Origin: Modestobacter sp. L9-4
GTDB taxonomy: Bacteria > Actinomycetota > Actinomycetes > Mycobacteriales > Geodermatophilaceae
Length of the DNA: 64,000 bases
Assembly: GCF_019112525.1 (NCBI RefSeq)
Contig: NZ_CP077800.1
Span: forward strand, 2,976,001 to 3,040,000
Reading direction: 5' to 3'
The notes under the pieces were generated by a model. The model made no database searches. It saw only the letters and a program-made list of their open reading frames with translations, and was not told the DNA's origin. Shown piece after piece: positions 41,239 to 49,798 of this stretch. A program made the position numbers and the translations under genes. Position 1 is the stretch's first letter. Every line of letters begins with the position of its first letter.

Positions 41239-42011
41239 CCGCCACCCTGGACGCCGCACCGTCCCCGACCGGGGACGGCGCCGAGTCGCTGCGGGAGACC
41301 GTGCGCCGGCTGGGCGCCGCGCAGAAGGGCGCCAAGGGCGCGCCGGCCTACTCCCGCTTCGTCAACCGCCGGCTGGGCCGGCTGCTGGCCGCCCTCGCCT
41401 TCCGCGGGGGCCTGACCCCCGACGCGGTGACCGGCATCAGCGCCGCCCTGACCGGCAGCGGCATCGTGCTGCTGGCCCTGGCCCCGCTCACCTGGCTCAC
41501 CGGGGTCGGCGTGGCCGTGCTCCTGGTGGCCGGGTACGCCTTCGACGCCGCCGACGGGCAGCTCGCCCGCCTGCGCGGTGGCGGCTCGCCGGCGGGGGAG
41601 TGGCTGGACCACGTCGTCGACGCGGCCAAGATCTCCACGCTGCACCTTGCGGTCGCCGTCGCGCTGTTCCGCGACGACCGGCTCGCCACCGGCTGGGTGC
41701 TGGTGCCGCTGGGCTTCTCCGCGGTCGCCTCGGTGCACTTCTTCGCCACGCTGCTCAACGACCAGCTCCGCCGCCAGCACGGCTCCCGTGCCGACGGGAC
41801 GCCGGGGGAGCGGGCGCCGGTGTGGCGGTCGCTGCTCGTCGTGCCCACCGACTACGGCCTGCTCTGCGTCGTCTTCGTGCTGCTCGGCGCGCCGGCGGTC
41901 TTCCTCACCGCCTACGGCCTGCTGTTCGCGGCCACCGCCGGGTACCTCGCGCTGGCCCTGCGCACCTGGCGCCGCCAGATGCTGGCCCTCGGCGCACCCG
42001 GGCGGAGCTGA
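41235..42011 (+). CDS. CDP-alcohol phosphatidyltransferase family protein
   Basis: The 258-residue membrane protein has five to six hydrophobic helices and the catalytic CDP-OH signature AGYAFDAADGQLARLRG, then GEWLDHVVD (DxxDGxxAR...GxxxDxxxD). Such enzymes transfer a phospho-alcohol from a CDP-alcohol to an acceptor. In this polysaccharide context it may decorate a glycan or make a lipid carrier; the nucleotidyltransferase at 57992 could supply the CDP-alcohol. GTG overlaps the previous stop. Confidence 0.88.
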   Translation: MTATLDAAPSPTGDGAESLRETVRRLGAAQKGAKGAPAYSRFVNRRLGRLLAALAFRGGLTPDAVTGISAALTGSGIVLLALAPLTWLTGVGVAVLLVAGYAFDAADGQLARLRGGGSPAGEWLDHVVDAAKISTLHLAVAVALFRDDRLATGWVLVPLGFSAVASVHFFATLLNDQLRRQHGSRADGTPGERAPVWRSLLVVPTDYGLLCVVFVLLGAPAVFLTAYGLLFAATAGYLALALRTWRRQMLALGAPGRS

Positions 42012-42013
42012 CC

Positions 42014-43198
42014 GTGCCGCAGCAGCGGGTCCTGGTCGCCCACCCCGGCGCCGAGCTCTACGGCTCCGACCGCATGGTCGCCGAGTCCGTGGCCGGGCTG
42101 GTCGAGGCCGGCTGCCAGGTCGTCGTGGCCCTGCCGGCCACCGGCCCGCTGGTGGCCCGGCTCGAGCAGCTGGGCGCCTCGGTGGTGCAGGTGCGCATGC
42201 CGGTCCTGCGCAAGAGCGCCCTGTCCCCGCGGGGGCTGGCCGCCCTGGTCGCCGACGCCGTGACCGGCCTGCCCACCGCGTTCCGGCTGGCCCGGCGTGC
42301 GGGGCGCGACGGTGTCTACGTCAGCACCCTCACCCTGCCGCTGTGGCCGGTCGTCGCGCGGCTGGCCGGCCGGCGGGTGACCGTGCACGTGCACGAGGCG
42401 GAGGGCAGCCAGCCCGCCCTGCTGCGCGCCGTCCTCGCCGCGCCGACGCTGGTGGCCCACCGGGTCCTGGTCAACAGCCGCTATGCCCAGGACGTGCTGG
42501 CCCGCACCTCGGCCCGGGTGGCCCACCGCGCCACCGTCGTCCACAACGGCGTCGCCGGCCCGCCGGCCGTCCACCCGCCGCGGCCCGTGCTCGACGACCC
42601 GCTCCGCCTGGTCTTCGTCGGCCGCCTGTCGCACCGCAAGGGCCCGCAGGTCGCGGTCGCGCTGCTGGCCGAGCTCGCCCGACGTGGCGTCACGGCCCGG
42701 CTGCAGCTGGCCGGCGCGGTCTTCGAGGGCAACGAGGCCTTCGCCGAGGACCTCCGCGCGCAGGTGGCCGGGCTCGGCCTCACCGGGCAGGTGGACCTGC
42801 TCGGGTTCACCGACGACGTCTGGTCGGTCCTGGCCGCCAACGACGTCGTCCTGGTGCCCTCGCTGCTGGACGAGCCCTTCGGCAACACCGCCGTCGAGGC
42901 GGTGCTCGCCGCACGGCCGGTCGTGGTCAGCGCCACGAGCGGGCTGCGCGAGGCGGCGGCCGGGTACCCGACGGCGGTCGTCGTGCCGCCGGGCGACGTG
43001 GCCGCGTGGGCGGACGCCGTCCAGGGCCTCACCGCGGACTGGCCGGCCGTCGTGTCGGCCGTGCAGGACAGCCTGCGGACCGCCGTCGAACGGCATGCTC
43101 CGGCCACCTACCGGACGCGGCTGGCAGCACTCACCCTCACCGGCGCAGCCGGCGGACGACGGGACGGCGAAGGCCGTCCAGGCAGGAGACGGGCATGA
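42014..43198 (+). CDS. GT4-family glycosyltransferase
   Basis: The 394-residue enzyme has GT-B features: RVLVAHPGAELYGSDRMVAES at the start, VNSRYAQDVLART and VVHNGVAGPP in the middle, and LVFVGRLSHRKGPQVAVALL at about 195, with the nucleotide-sugar region PSLLDEPFGNTAVEAVLAARPVV. It probably transfers a hexose within the exopolysaccharide pathway. Its stop overlaps the following ATG. Confidence 0.92.
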   Translation: MPQQRVLVAHPGAELYGSDRMVAESVAGLVEAGCQVVVALPATGPLVARLEQLGASVVQVRMPVLRKSALSPRGLAALVADAVTGLPTAFRLARRAGRDGVYVSTLTLPLWPVVARLAGRRVTVHVHEAEGSQPALLRAVLAAPTLVAHRVLVNSRYAQDVLARTSARVAHRATVVHNGVAGPPAVHPPRPVLDDPLRLVFVGRLSHRKGPQVAVALLAELARRGVTARLQLAGAVFEGNEAFAEDLRAQVAGLGLTGQVDLLGFTDDVWSVLAANDVVLVPSLLDEPFGNTAVEAVLAARPVVVSATSGLREAAAGYPTAVVVPPGDVAAWADAVQGLTADWPAVVSAVQDSLRTAVERHAPATYRTRLAALTLTGAAGGRRDGEGRPGRRRA

Positions 43199-43908
43199 GC
43201 CGGACACCGGCATGGCTGGCGGACCGCCGCGGCCGCGTGGCGGCGGCGACGGGCGCCGGCGTGGTCGCCGTGCTCGCCGCCGCGGTCGTGGTCACCACCA
43301 CCGGTGGCGGCACGGACGACGGCGCCGCCGCCGCGAGGCCGGCGGTGACCAGCGCGGCACCGACGTCGGCGGCGCCGGCGACCGGTGACCCGACGGCCGC
43401 GGCCACCCCGGCGGCCACCACCGCGGCGGCCGCCGCCACCAGCGCCGTCGAGGCGGCACCGGCGACGGATGCGGAGGGGGTCGACGCGGCCACCGGTCGA
43501 CCGCCCGAGCTCCCGGCCGTCGCGCTGGACGCCCCGGCCGACACGAACGGCATCACGGCCCGGCTGACCGCCGTGGAGGCGGTCCAGGGCAACGCGGGGG
43601 CCGGGGCGGGCGTGGGCGAGGTCGACGGACCCGCGCTGGCGGTCTCCGTGGAGCTCCGCAACGACACCGGCGCGGACCTGTCGCTGGCCGGCGTGGCCGT
43701 CGAGCTGTCCTACGGCGCCGACCTGGTGCCCGCCCCGCCGCTGGACGACGTCACCGCCGCACCGCTGCAGGGGACGCTGGCCGACGGCGACACCGCCGTG
43801 GGCCGGTACGTGTTCCGCGTGCCGGCCGGTGCCCGGGACGACGTGACGGTGCTCGTCGAGCACGAGGCCGGAGCGCCCTTCCTGACCTTCCGGGGCCCGG
43901 CCGCCTGA
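43195..43908 (+). CDS. Membrane-anchored or secreted protein with Ala/Thr-rich linker
   Basis: The 237-residue product has one N-terminal hydrophobic segment (AAATGAGVVAVLAAAVVVT), a low-complexity Ala/Thr/Pro linker to about 85, and a beta-rich C-terminal domain (ITARLTAVEAVQGNAG, LAVSVELRNDTGADLSLAGVAVELSYG, AVGRYVFRVPAGA) similar to DUF4352/telokin-like extracellular domains. It is coupled to the glycosyltransferase by ATGA overlap. A specific role is not known; the Thr-rich linker could be O-mannosylated. Confidence 0.7.
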   Translation: MSRTPAWLADRRGRVAAATGAGVVAVLAAAVVVTTTGGGTDDGAAAARPAVTSAAPTSAAPATGDPTAAATPAATTAAAAATSAVEAAPATDAEGVDAATGRPPELPAVALDAPADTNGITARLTAVEAVQGNAGAGAGVGEVDGPALAVSVELRNDTGADLSLAGVAVELSYGADLVPAPPLDDVTAAPLQGTLADGDTAVGRYVFRVPAGARDDVTVLVEHEAGAPFLTFRGPAA

Positions 43909-43946
43909 CCGGGTGACAGAGCCCCCAGGGGGGCGCAGGACGCAGC

Positions 43947-43973
43947 AGGGCGGGACCGATCCGGTCCCGCCCT
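43947..43973 (+). terminator. Terminator hairpin
   Basis: A 12-bp perfect stem (AGGGCGGGACCG with CGGTCCCGCCCT) and 3-nt loop, followed by CCTCTG. It ends the 39937-43908 operon. Confidence 0.75.
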
Positions 43974-44002
43974 CCTCTGCTGTCCGGGCCCGGCCGATCA
44001 CT

Positions 44003-44072
44003 GTGAGCAAGCGTTCACTCATGGTGATTAGAGCAGGTCGGAGCCGCGAAGTTCACCTGTTCGGGGACAGGT
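44003..44072 (+). promoter_or_regulatory. Inverted repeats upstream of the giant secreted protein gene
   Basis: GTGAGCAAGCGTTCAC (44003-44018, half sites GTGA/TCAC) and ACCTGT-N6-ACAGGT (44055-44072) lie upstream of a CATAGT -10-like box (44103-44108). GTTCACC recurs at 44051 and 44071. They look like operator sites; the regulator is unknown. Confidence 0.4.
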
Positions 44073-44162
44073 TCACCCTGGTGGAGTGCGCACCGGGTCA
44101 CGCATAGTCGTCGTGTTGACCTGCCTCCGCAGGTCGGTTCGCACGGGAACAGGGCGGTCCGC

Positions 44163-47100
44163 ATGTCTGCACGCGTCACCTCGTCATCGAGGCCACTGGT
44201 GGCCGGGGTCCTCAGCGCCCTGCTGTTCATCGGCGTCCTCGCCGGCGGCCTGGTGCCCACGGCCGCCAGGGCGGACACGGCCCCCGCGCCGGTCACGCCG
44301 ACGAACCCGACCACGGTGACGGCCGACCCGCTGCCGACCGTGCAGGTGAACGGCGTCGTCTGGTCGCAGGTGGTCGTCGGCAACCGGGTGTACGTCGCCG
44401 GCGAGTTCACCAGCGCCCGTCCGGCCGGTGCCGCCGCGGGGACGCAGGAGACGCCGCGCGGCAACCTGCTCGCCTACGACCTCACCACCGGTGCGCTGAT
44501 CAGCTCCTGGGCGCCGAGCCTCAACGCCCAGGCCCTCGTGCTCGCCGCCTCGCCCGACGGCTCCCGGCTCTACGTGGGCGGTGACTTCAACCAGGTCACC
44601 GTCAACGGCACGGCCACCCGGCGCAACCGGGTCGCCGCCTTCGACACCGCCAGCGGCCAGCTGGTGAGCAGCTTCAACCCCAACGTCACCGGTCAGGTCC
44701 GCGCCATCGCCGCGACCAACAGCACCGTCTACCTCGGCGGCAAGCTGACCGCGGTCGGCGGCACCGCGCGCACCGCGCTGGCCGCCGTCACCTCCGCCGG
44801 TGCGCTGCTGCCCTGGGCGCCGGTCCCCGGCGTGGGCCCGACCAGCGGCAACCGGCTGCCGTACACGGCGGGGCAGGAGAACCCCAACCTCAAGACCACC
44901 AACGCCGTGATGTCGCTGCTGGTCACCCGCGGCGGCAGCCAGGTCGTGGTGGCCGGCCGGTTCTACACGCTGAACAACACGGTCTCCTCCGGCGTCGGCG
45001 CGCTGGACGCCACCAGCGGCGCGACCCTGCCCTTCCAGATGGGGCAGATCATCACCAACCAGGGCGTGAACTCCGCCGTCTACAGCCTGTCGACCGACGG
45101 CACGAACGTGTACGGCACGGCCTACGACTTCTACGGCCCGGGCAACCTCGAGGGCTCCTTCGCCGCGAACCCCGACGGTGGCGCCCCGGTGTGGATCAAC
45201 GACTGCCACGGCGACTCGTACTCCAGCGCCCCGCTCAACGGCGCGCTGTACCAGGCCGGCCACCCGCACGACTGCTCGCTGATCGGCGGCTACCCGGAGC
45301 AGAACCCGCGGGTCAGCCGGTACGCCACGGCCCTGTCGCTGACCCCCGCCGGCACGGTCTCCGACGGCGCGGACGCCGCGCTGCGCGGCCGGCCGTCCCC
45401 GGCGCTGCTGCACTGGTACCCCGACACCACCCCCGGCAGCTACACCGGCTCGGACCAGTCCGGGTGGAGCGTCGCGGGCTCGGGCAACTACCTGCTCTAC
45501 GGCGGTGAGTTCACCAAGATCGGCGGCGTCGCCCAGCAGGGCCTGGTCCGCTTCGCCATGCCGCAGGTCGCACCCCGCAAGGTGGCGCCGAACGGCAACG
45601 ACCAGCTGACGCCCAGCGTCGTCTCGCAGACCGCGGGCACCGCCCGCGTCTCCTGGCAGGCGACGTTCGACCAGGACAACCGCGACCTGGTCTACCGCGT
45701 CTACCGCAGCGACCGGCCCACCACCCCCGTGTACGAGGTCGGCGCCCCCTCCGCCTGGTGGGACCGCCCCTCGCTGGGCTTCGTCGACACCGGGCTGACG
45801 CCGGGCGCGACCTACGGCTACAAGGTGACCGCCGTCGACCCCGACGGGAACACCCGCAGCCGGGGCACCACCACGGTCACCGTCTCCTCGGCCGCGACCG
45901 CCGCCTACCCCTCCGCCGTGCTCGCCGACGCCCCCTCCGGCTACTGGCGGCTCGGTGAGCCCACCGGCACCACCCAGTACGACCGGGCCGGGTTCGCCGA
46001 CATCACCCCCGGTGCCGGACTGAGCGCCACCACGCCCGGTGCCGTCCGCAACGACGCCGACGGTGCGCTGCGCGTCGACGGCGCCGCCAAGGACGCCACG
46101 GGTGCGATGACCGGCCGCGCCTCGGCCGGGCTCGCCGCCCAGGCCGCGCCGCAGACCTTCAGCCTCGAGCTGTGGTTCCAGACGACGTCGACCGCCGGCG
46201 GCCGGCTGGCCGGGTTCGGCAACTCCCGGACCGGGGAGAACAGCAGCTACGACCGGCAGCTGTACCTGGACACCGCGGGCAAGCTCTCCTTCGGCGTCTA
46301 CCCCGGCACCACCCGCATCGTGACCTCGCCGACGGCCCTCAACGACGGTCGCTGGCACCACGTGGTGGCCGAGCTGGGCGGCGGCAACCAGGTCCTCTAC
46401 GTCGACGGGCTGAAGGTGGCCGCTGCCACCGGCGTCGCCGGCGGGCAGGACTACAGCGGCTGGTGGCAGGTCGGTGGCAACAACCTCAACGGGTGGGCCA
46501 CCAACGGCTACTACACCGGCAACCTGGACGAGGTCGCGGTCTACGGCACCGCGCTGACCACCGCCCAGGTGCGCGCCCACTACGTCGCCGGCGGCGGTTC
46601 CCCCGCGGTCAACCCCCGCCCGGCCGACGCCTACGGCGCCCGGGTCTACGACGACGAGCCGAGCCTGTTCTGGCGGCTCGGCGAGACCAGTGGATCGACC
46701 GCGGCGAACTCCGCCGACGTCGGCTACCCCGGCACCTACACCAGCACGACGCTGGGGCAGTCCGGTGCGCCGCTGGCCGGTGTCACCGACAGCCGCGGGA
46801 TCAGCCCGGCGTCCTCCGGTGGGTACGTCACCGGCACCACCCAGGTGATGAGCCCGCAGGTCTTCAGCGAGGAGCTGTGGTTCACCAGCACCAGCACCAA
46901 GGGCGGCCGGCTGATGGGCTTCGGCAACGCCCGCACCGGTGGCAGCGGCACCTACGACCGGGCGGTCTACCTGCTCGCCGACGGCCGGCTGCGGTTCACC
47001 ACGTCCAACGGCACCACGCGGACGGCGGACTCCACGGCCCGGTTCAACGACGGGCAGTGGCACCACGTCGTCGCCTCGATGGGCCCGGCCGGCATGGTGC

Positions 47101-49655
47101 TGTACGCCGACGGTGCCAAGGTCGGCAGCAACGCCGGTGCCACCGCGGCCGGCAGCTACAACGGCTACTGGCGACTGGGCACGGACAACCTCGGCGACAC
47201 CGCCAGCTCCCCGTACTTCACCGGCCGTCTCGACGAGGCCGCGGTGTACCCGGTGCAGCTGACCGACGCCCAGGTGGCCGCGCACTTCGCCGCCTCCCGC
47301 GGCACGGTCGACCAGCGGCCGACGGCGGCGTTCACCGCCACCGCGACCGACCTGGCCGTGCAGTTCGACGCCGCCGACTCCTCCGACGCCGAGGGCCCGC
47401 TCGCGGACTGGCGCTGGACCTTCGGTGACGGCTCGACCGGCACCGGTGTCGCCCCGGCGCACACCTACGCCACGGCCGGCACCTACGCGGTGCAGCTGAC
47501 GGTGACCGACCGCGCAGGTGGCACCGGCACGCTCACCCAGCAGGTCACGGTCACCGCACCGCTGCCCAACCAGGTGCCCACGGCGGCCTTCACGGCCACC
47601 GCCACCGGGCTGACCGCGCAGCTGGACGGCGGCGCCTCGACCGACCCCGACGGCACGGTCGCGGCCTGGGACTGGGCGTTCGGCGACGGCACCACCGGCA
47701 CCGGGGCGACCACGTCGCACACCTGGCCGGCGACCGGCACCTACGCCGTGGTCCTCACGGTGACCGACGACGACGGGGCGACCGCCTCGACGACCCGTCA
47801 GGTGACCGTGACGGCGCCGAACAAGGCGCCGACGGCGGCCTTCACCTCGACGGTGTCGGGTCTGTCGGCGGCCTTCGACTCCGCCGGTTCCGCCGACGTC
47901 GACGGGCAGCTCGTGGCCCGGGCGTGGGACTTCGGTGACGGGGCGACCAGCGGTGTGGCGGCTCCCTCGCACACCTACGCCGCCGCAGGGACGTACGCGG
48001 TGAAGCTGACGGTGACCGACGACGACGGCGCCTCGGCGACCGTGACCCAGTCGGTGACGGTCTCGGCGGGCCCGGCCTCCGTGGTGGCCGACCGGTTCGA
48101 GCGGAGCGTGGCCTCCGGGCTGGGCGCCGCGGAGACCGGCGGCACCTGGACGGTCTCGGGTGGCACCGCGGTGTCGGCGTCCGTCGCCGGTGGCGTGGGT
48201 CAGCTGGTGGTCTCCCGGGCCGGGCAGACCGCGACGGCCGCGCTGAGCTCGGTGTCGGTGGCCGACGTGGCGTTCCAGACCACGGTGGTCCTGCCGGCGG
48301 CGCCGACCGGCGGTGGCACCTACGTGACGCTGGCGGCCCGGCGGGTCGGCGCGGACCAGTACCAGGTGGTGGCGAAGTTCCTGGCCGACGGCCGGGTGAC
48401 GCTGACGCTCAACCGGGTCTCCGGTGGGGTGACCACCGCGCTCAAGGGCGTGACCGTGCCGGGCCTGACCTACGTGGCCGGCGCGAAGGTCAACCTGCTG
48501 CTGGACGTCGCGGGCTCCGGGACGACGACGCTGCAGGCGGCGGCGTGGCCCGCCGGCCAGGCACGGCCGGCCTCCCAGCTGACCGCGACCGACACCACCG
48601 CCTCGCTGCAGGCGGCGGGCTCGCTGAGCGTGGCCGGCTACGTCTCCGGCTCGTCCACCGCACTGCCGGTCACCGTCCAGCTCGACGACCTGTGGGCCGG
48701 TGTCGCCGGTGCCAGCCGTCCGCAGGACCCGACGGCCCCGACGGTCAACAAGGCGCCGACGGCGGCCTTCACCTCCGCGGTGTCGGGTCTGTCGGTGTCG
48801 GTGGACTCCGCGGGTTCGTCCGACGCGGACGGGCGGGTCGTGGCCCGGGCGTGGGACTTCGGTGACGGGGCGACCAGCGGCCTCGCGGCGCCGTCGCACA
48901 CCTACGCCGCAGCCGGGACGTACGCGGTGAAGCTGACGGTGACCGACGACGCCGGTGCGACCGGGTCGGTGACGCGGTCGGTGACGGTGTCGGCGGGTCC
49001 GCCGTCGGTGGTGGCCGACCGGTTCGAGCGGAGCGTGGCCTCGGGGCTGGGCTCGGCGGAGACCGGTGGCGCCTGGACCGTCTCGGGTGGCACGGCGGTG
49101 TCCGCGTCGGTCGGGAACGGCGTGGGGTCGCTGGTGGTCTCCCGGGCCGGGCAGACCGCGACGGCCGCGCTGAGCTCGGTGTCGGTGGCCGACGTGGCGT
49201 TCCAGACCACGGTGGTCCTGCCGGCGGCGCCGACCGGCGGTGGCACCTATGTGACGCTGGCGGCCCGGCGGGTCGGCGCGGACCAGTACCAGGTGGTGGC
49301 GAAGTTCCTGGCCGACGGCCGGGTGACGCTGACGCTCAACCGGGTCTCCGGTGGGGTGACCACGGCGCTGAAGGGCACCACCGTGGCCGGCCTGACCTAC
49401 GTGGCCGGTGCCAAGGTGAACCTCCTGCTGGACGTCGCGGGCTCCGGGACGACGACGCTGCAGGCCGCGGCGTGGCCGGCCGGTCAGCCGCGGCCGGCGT
49501 CCCAGCTCAGTGCCACCGACACCACCGCCTCCCTGCAGGCGGCGGGTTCGCTGAGCGTGGCCGGCTACGTCTCCGGCTCGTCCACCGCGCTGCCGGTCAC
49601 CGTCCAGCTCGACGACGTCTCGGCCGGTCCCGCGGGGAGCACCCCGCAGGGCTGA
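44163..49655 (+). CDS. Giant secreted multidomain protein: beta-propeller, Fn3, two LamG, four PKD and two repeated C-terminal domains
   Basis: The 1,830-residue protein has a signal peptide (to about 37, ending TAARA). Residues 40-470 form a beta-propeller-like region with VYVAGEFTS, LYVGGDFNQV and VYLGGKLTAV repeats. Fn3 is at about 474-578, LamG-like domains at 581-811 and 820-1046, and PKD domains at about 1052-1130, 1136-1218 and 1220-1302. A VADRFERSVASGLG beta-rich domain follows at 1308-1510, then a fourth PKD (1529-1612) and a second VADRFERS domain (1617-1819). No LPXTG or C-terminal anchor is visible. It is probably an extracellular carbohydrate- or surface-binding protein linked to the surrounding polysaccharide locus. 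Confidence 0.88.
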   Translation: MSARVTSSSRPLVAGVLSALLFIGVLAGGLVPTAARADTAPAPVTPTNPTTVTADPLPTVQVNGVVWSQVVVGNRVYVAGEFTSARPAGAAAGTQETPRGNLLAYDLTTGALISSWAPSLNAQALVLAASPDGSRLYVGGDFNQVTVNGTATRRNRVAAFDTASGQLVSSFNPNVTGQVRAIAATNSTVYLGGKLTAVGGTARTALAAVTSAGALLPWAPVPGVGPTSGNRLPYTAGQENPNLKTTNAVMSLLVTRGGSQVVVAGRFYTLNNTVSSGVGALDATSGATLPFQMGQIITNQGVNSAVYSLSTDGTNVYGTAYDFYGPGNLEGSFAANPDGGAPVWINDCHGDSYSSAPLNGALYQAGHPHDCSLIGGYPEQNPRVSRYATALSLTPAGTVSDGADAALRGRPSPALLHWYPDTTPGSYTGSDQSGWSVAGSGNYLLYGGEFTKIGGVAQQGLVRFAMPQVAPRKVAPNGNDQLTPSVVSQTAGTARVSWQATFDQDNRDLVYRVYRSDRPTTPVYEVGAPSAWWDRPSLGFVDTGLTPGATYGYKVTAVDPDGNTRSRGTTTVTVSSAATAAYPSAVLADAPSGYWRLGEPTGTTQYDRAGFADITPGAGLSATTPGAVRNDADGALRVDGAAKDATGAMTGRASAGLAAQAAPQTFSLELWFQTTSTAGGRLAGFGNSRTGENSSYDRQLYLDTAGKLSFGVYPGTTRIVTSPTALNDGRWHHVVAELGGGNQVLYVDGLKVAAATGVAGGQDYSGWWQVGGNNLNGWATNGYYTGNLDEVAVYGTALTTAQVRAHYVAGGGSPAVNPRPADAYGARVYDDEPSLFWRLGETSGSTAANSADVGYPGTYTSTTLGQSGAPLAGVTDSRGISPASSGGYVTGTTQVMSPQVFSEELWFTSTSTKGGRLMGFGNARTGGSGTYDRAVYLLADGRLRFTTSNGTTRTADSTARFNDGQWHHVVASMGPAGMVLYADGAKVGSNAGATAAGSYNGYWRLGTDNLGDTASSPYFTGRLDEAAVYPVQLTDAQVAAHFAASRGTVDQRPTAAFTATATDLAVQFDAADSSDAEGPLADWRWTFGDGSTGTGVAPAHTYATAGTYAVQLTVTDRAGGTGTLTQQVTVTAPLPNQVPTAAFTATATGLTAQLDGGASTDPDGTVAAWDWAFGDGTTGTGATTSHTWPATGTYAVVLTVTDDDGATASTTRQVTVTAPNKAPTAAFTSTVSGLSAAFDSAGSADVDGQLVARAWDFGDGATSGVAAPSHTYAAAGTYAVKLTVTDDDGASATVTQSVTVSAGPASVVADRFERSVASGLGAAETGGTWTVSGGTAVSASVAGGVGQLVVSRAGQTATAALSSVSVADVAFQTTVVLPAAPTGGGTYVTLAARRVGADQYQVVAKFLADGRVTLTLNRVSGGVTTALKGVTVPGLTYVAGAKVNLLLDVAGSGTTTLQAAAWPAGQARPASQLTATDTTASLQAAGSLSVAGYVSGSSTALPVTVQLDDLWAGVAGASRPQDPTAPTVNKAPTAAFTSAVSGLSVSVDSAGSSDADGRVVARAWDFGDGATSGLAAPSHTYAAAGTYAVKLTVTDDAGATGSVTRSVTVSAGPPSVVADRFERSVASGLGSAETGGAWTVSGGTAVSASVGNGVGSLVVSRAGQTATAALSSVSVADVAFQTTVVLPAAPTGGGTYVTLAARRVGADQYQVVAKFLADGRVTLTLNRVSGGVTTALKGTTVAGLTYVAGAKVNLLLDVAGSGTTTLQAAAWPAGQPRPASQLSATDTTASLQAAGSLSVAGYVSGSSTALPVTVQLDDVSAGPAGSTPQG
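47820..49619 (+). repeat. 927-bp-period direct repeat inside the giant gene
   Basis: The PKD plus VADRFERS module (47820-48692) recurs at 48747-49619 with constant 927-bp offset and long stretches of near-identity (for example 48211-48440 versus 49138-49367). Recent duplication or gene conversion is likely. Confidence 0.9.
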
Positions 49656-49675
49656 TCCCGCACCACCCGCGCGAC

Positions 49676-49720
49676 CTCGGCGGGCCGGTCTCCCCCCTTG
49701 GGGCTGACCGGCCCGCCGAG
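49676..49720 (+). terminator. Terminator hairpin after the giant gene
   Basis: A 15-bp perfect stem (CTCGGCGGGCCGGTC with its complement) and 15-nt loop. Confidence 0.7.
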
Positions 49721-49798
49721 CCACGTCCGGGGCCCGGTCACCGTGCCACGCTGGCCGGGACCGGCTCTGCGCCGGCGACGACAGGAGGGCACCGCGGG

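Noticed and set aside
39861-49760. Shared TCACCGTGCC...TGGCCGG sequence upstream of the glycosyltransferase (39937) and flippase (49799) genes
   Set aside because: Only two clear copies with different distances to the start codons; too weak to call a regulon motif without a genome-wide search.
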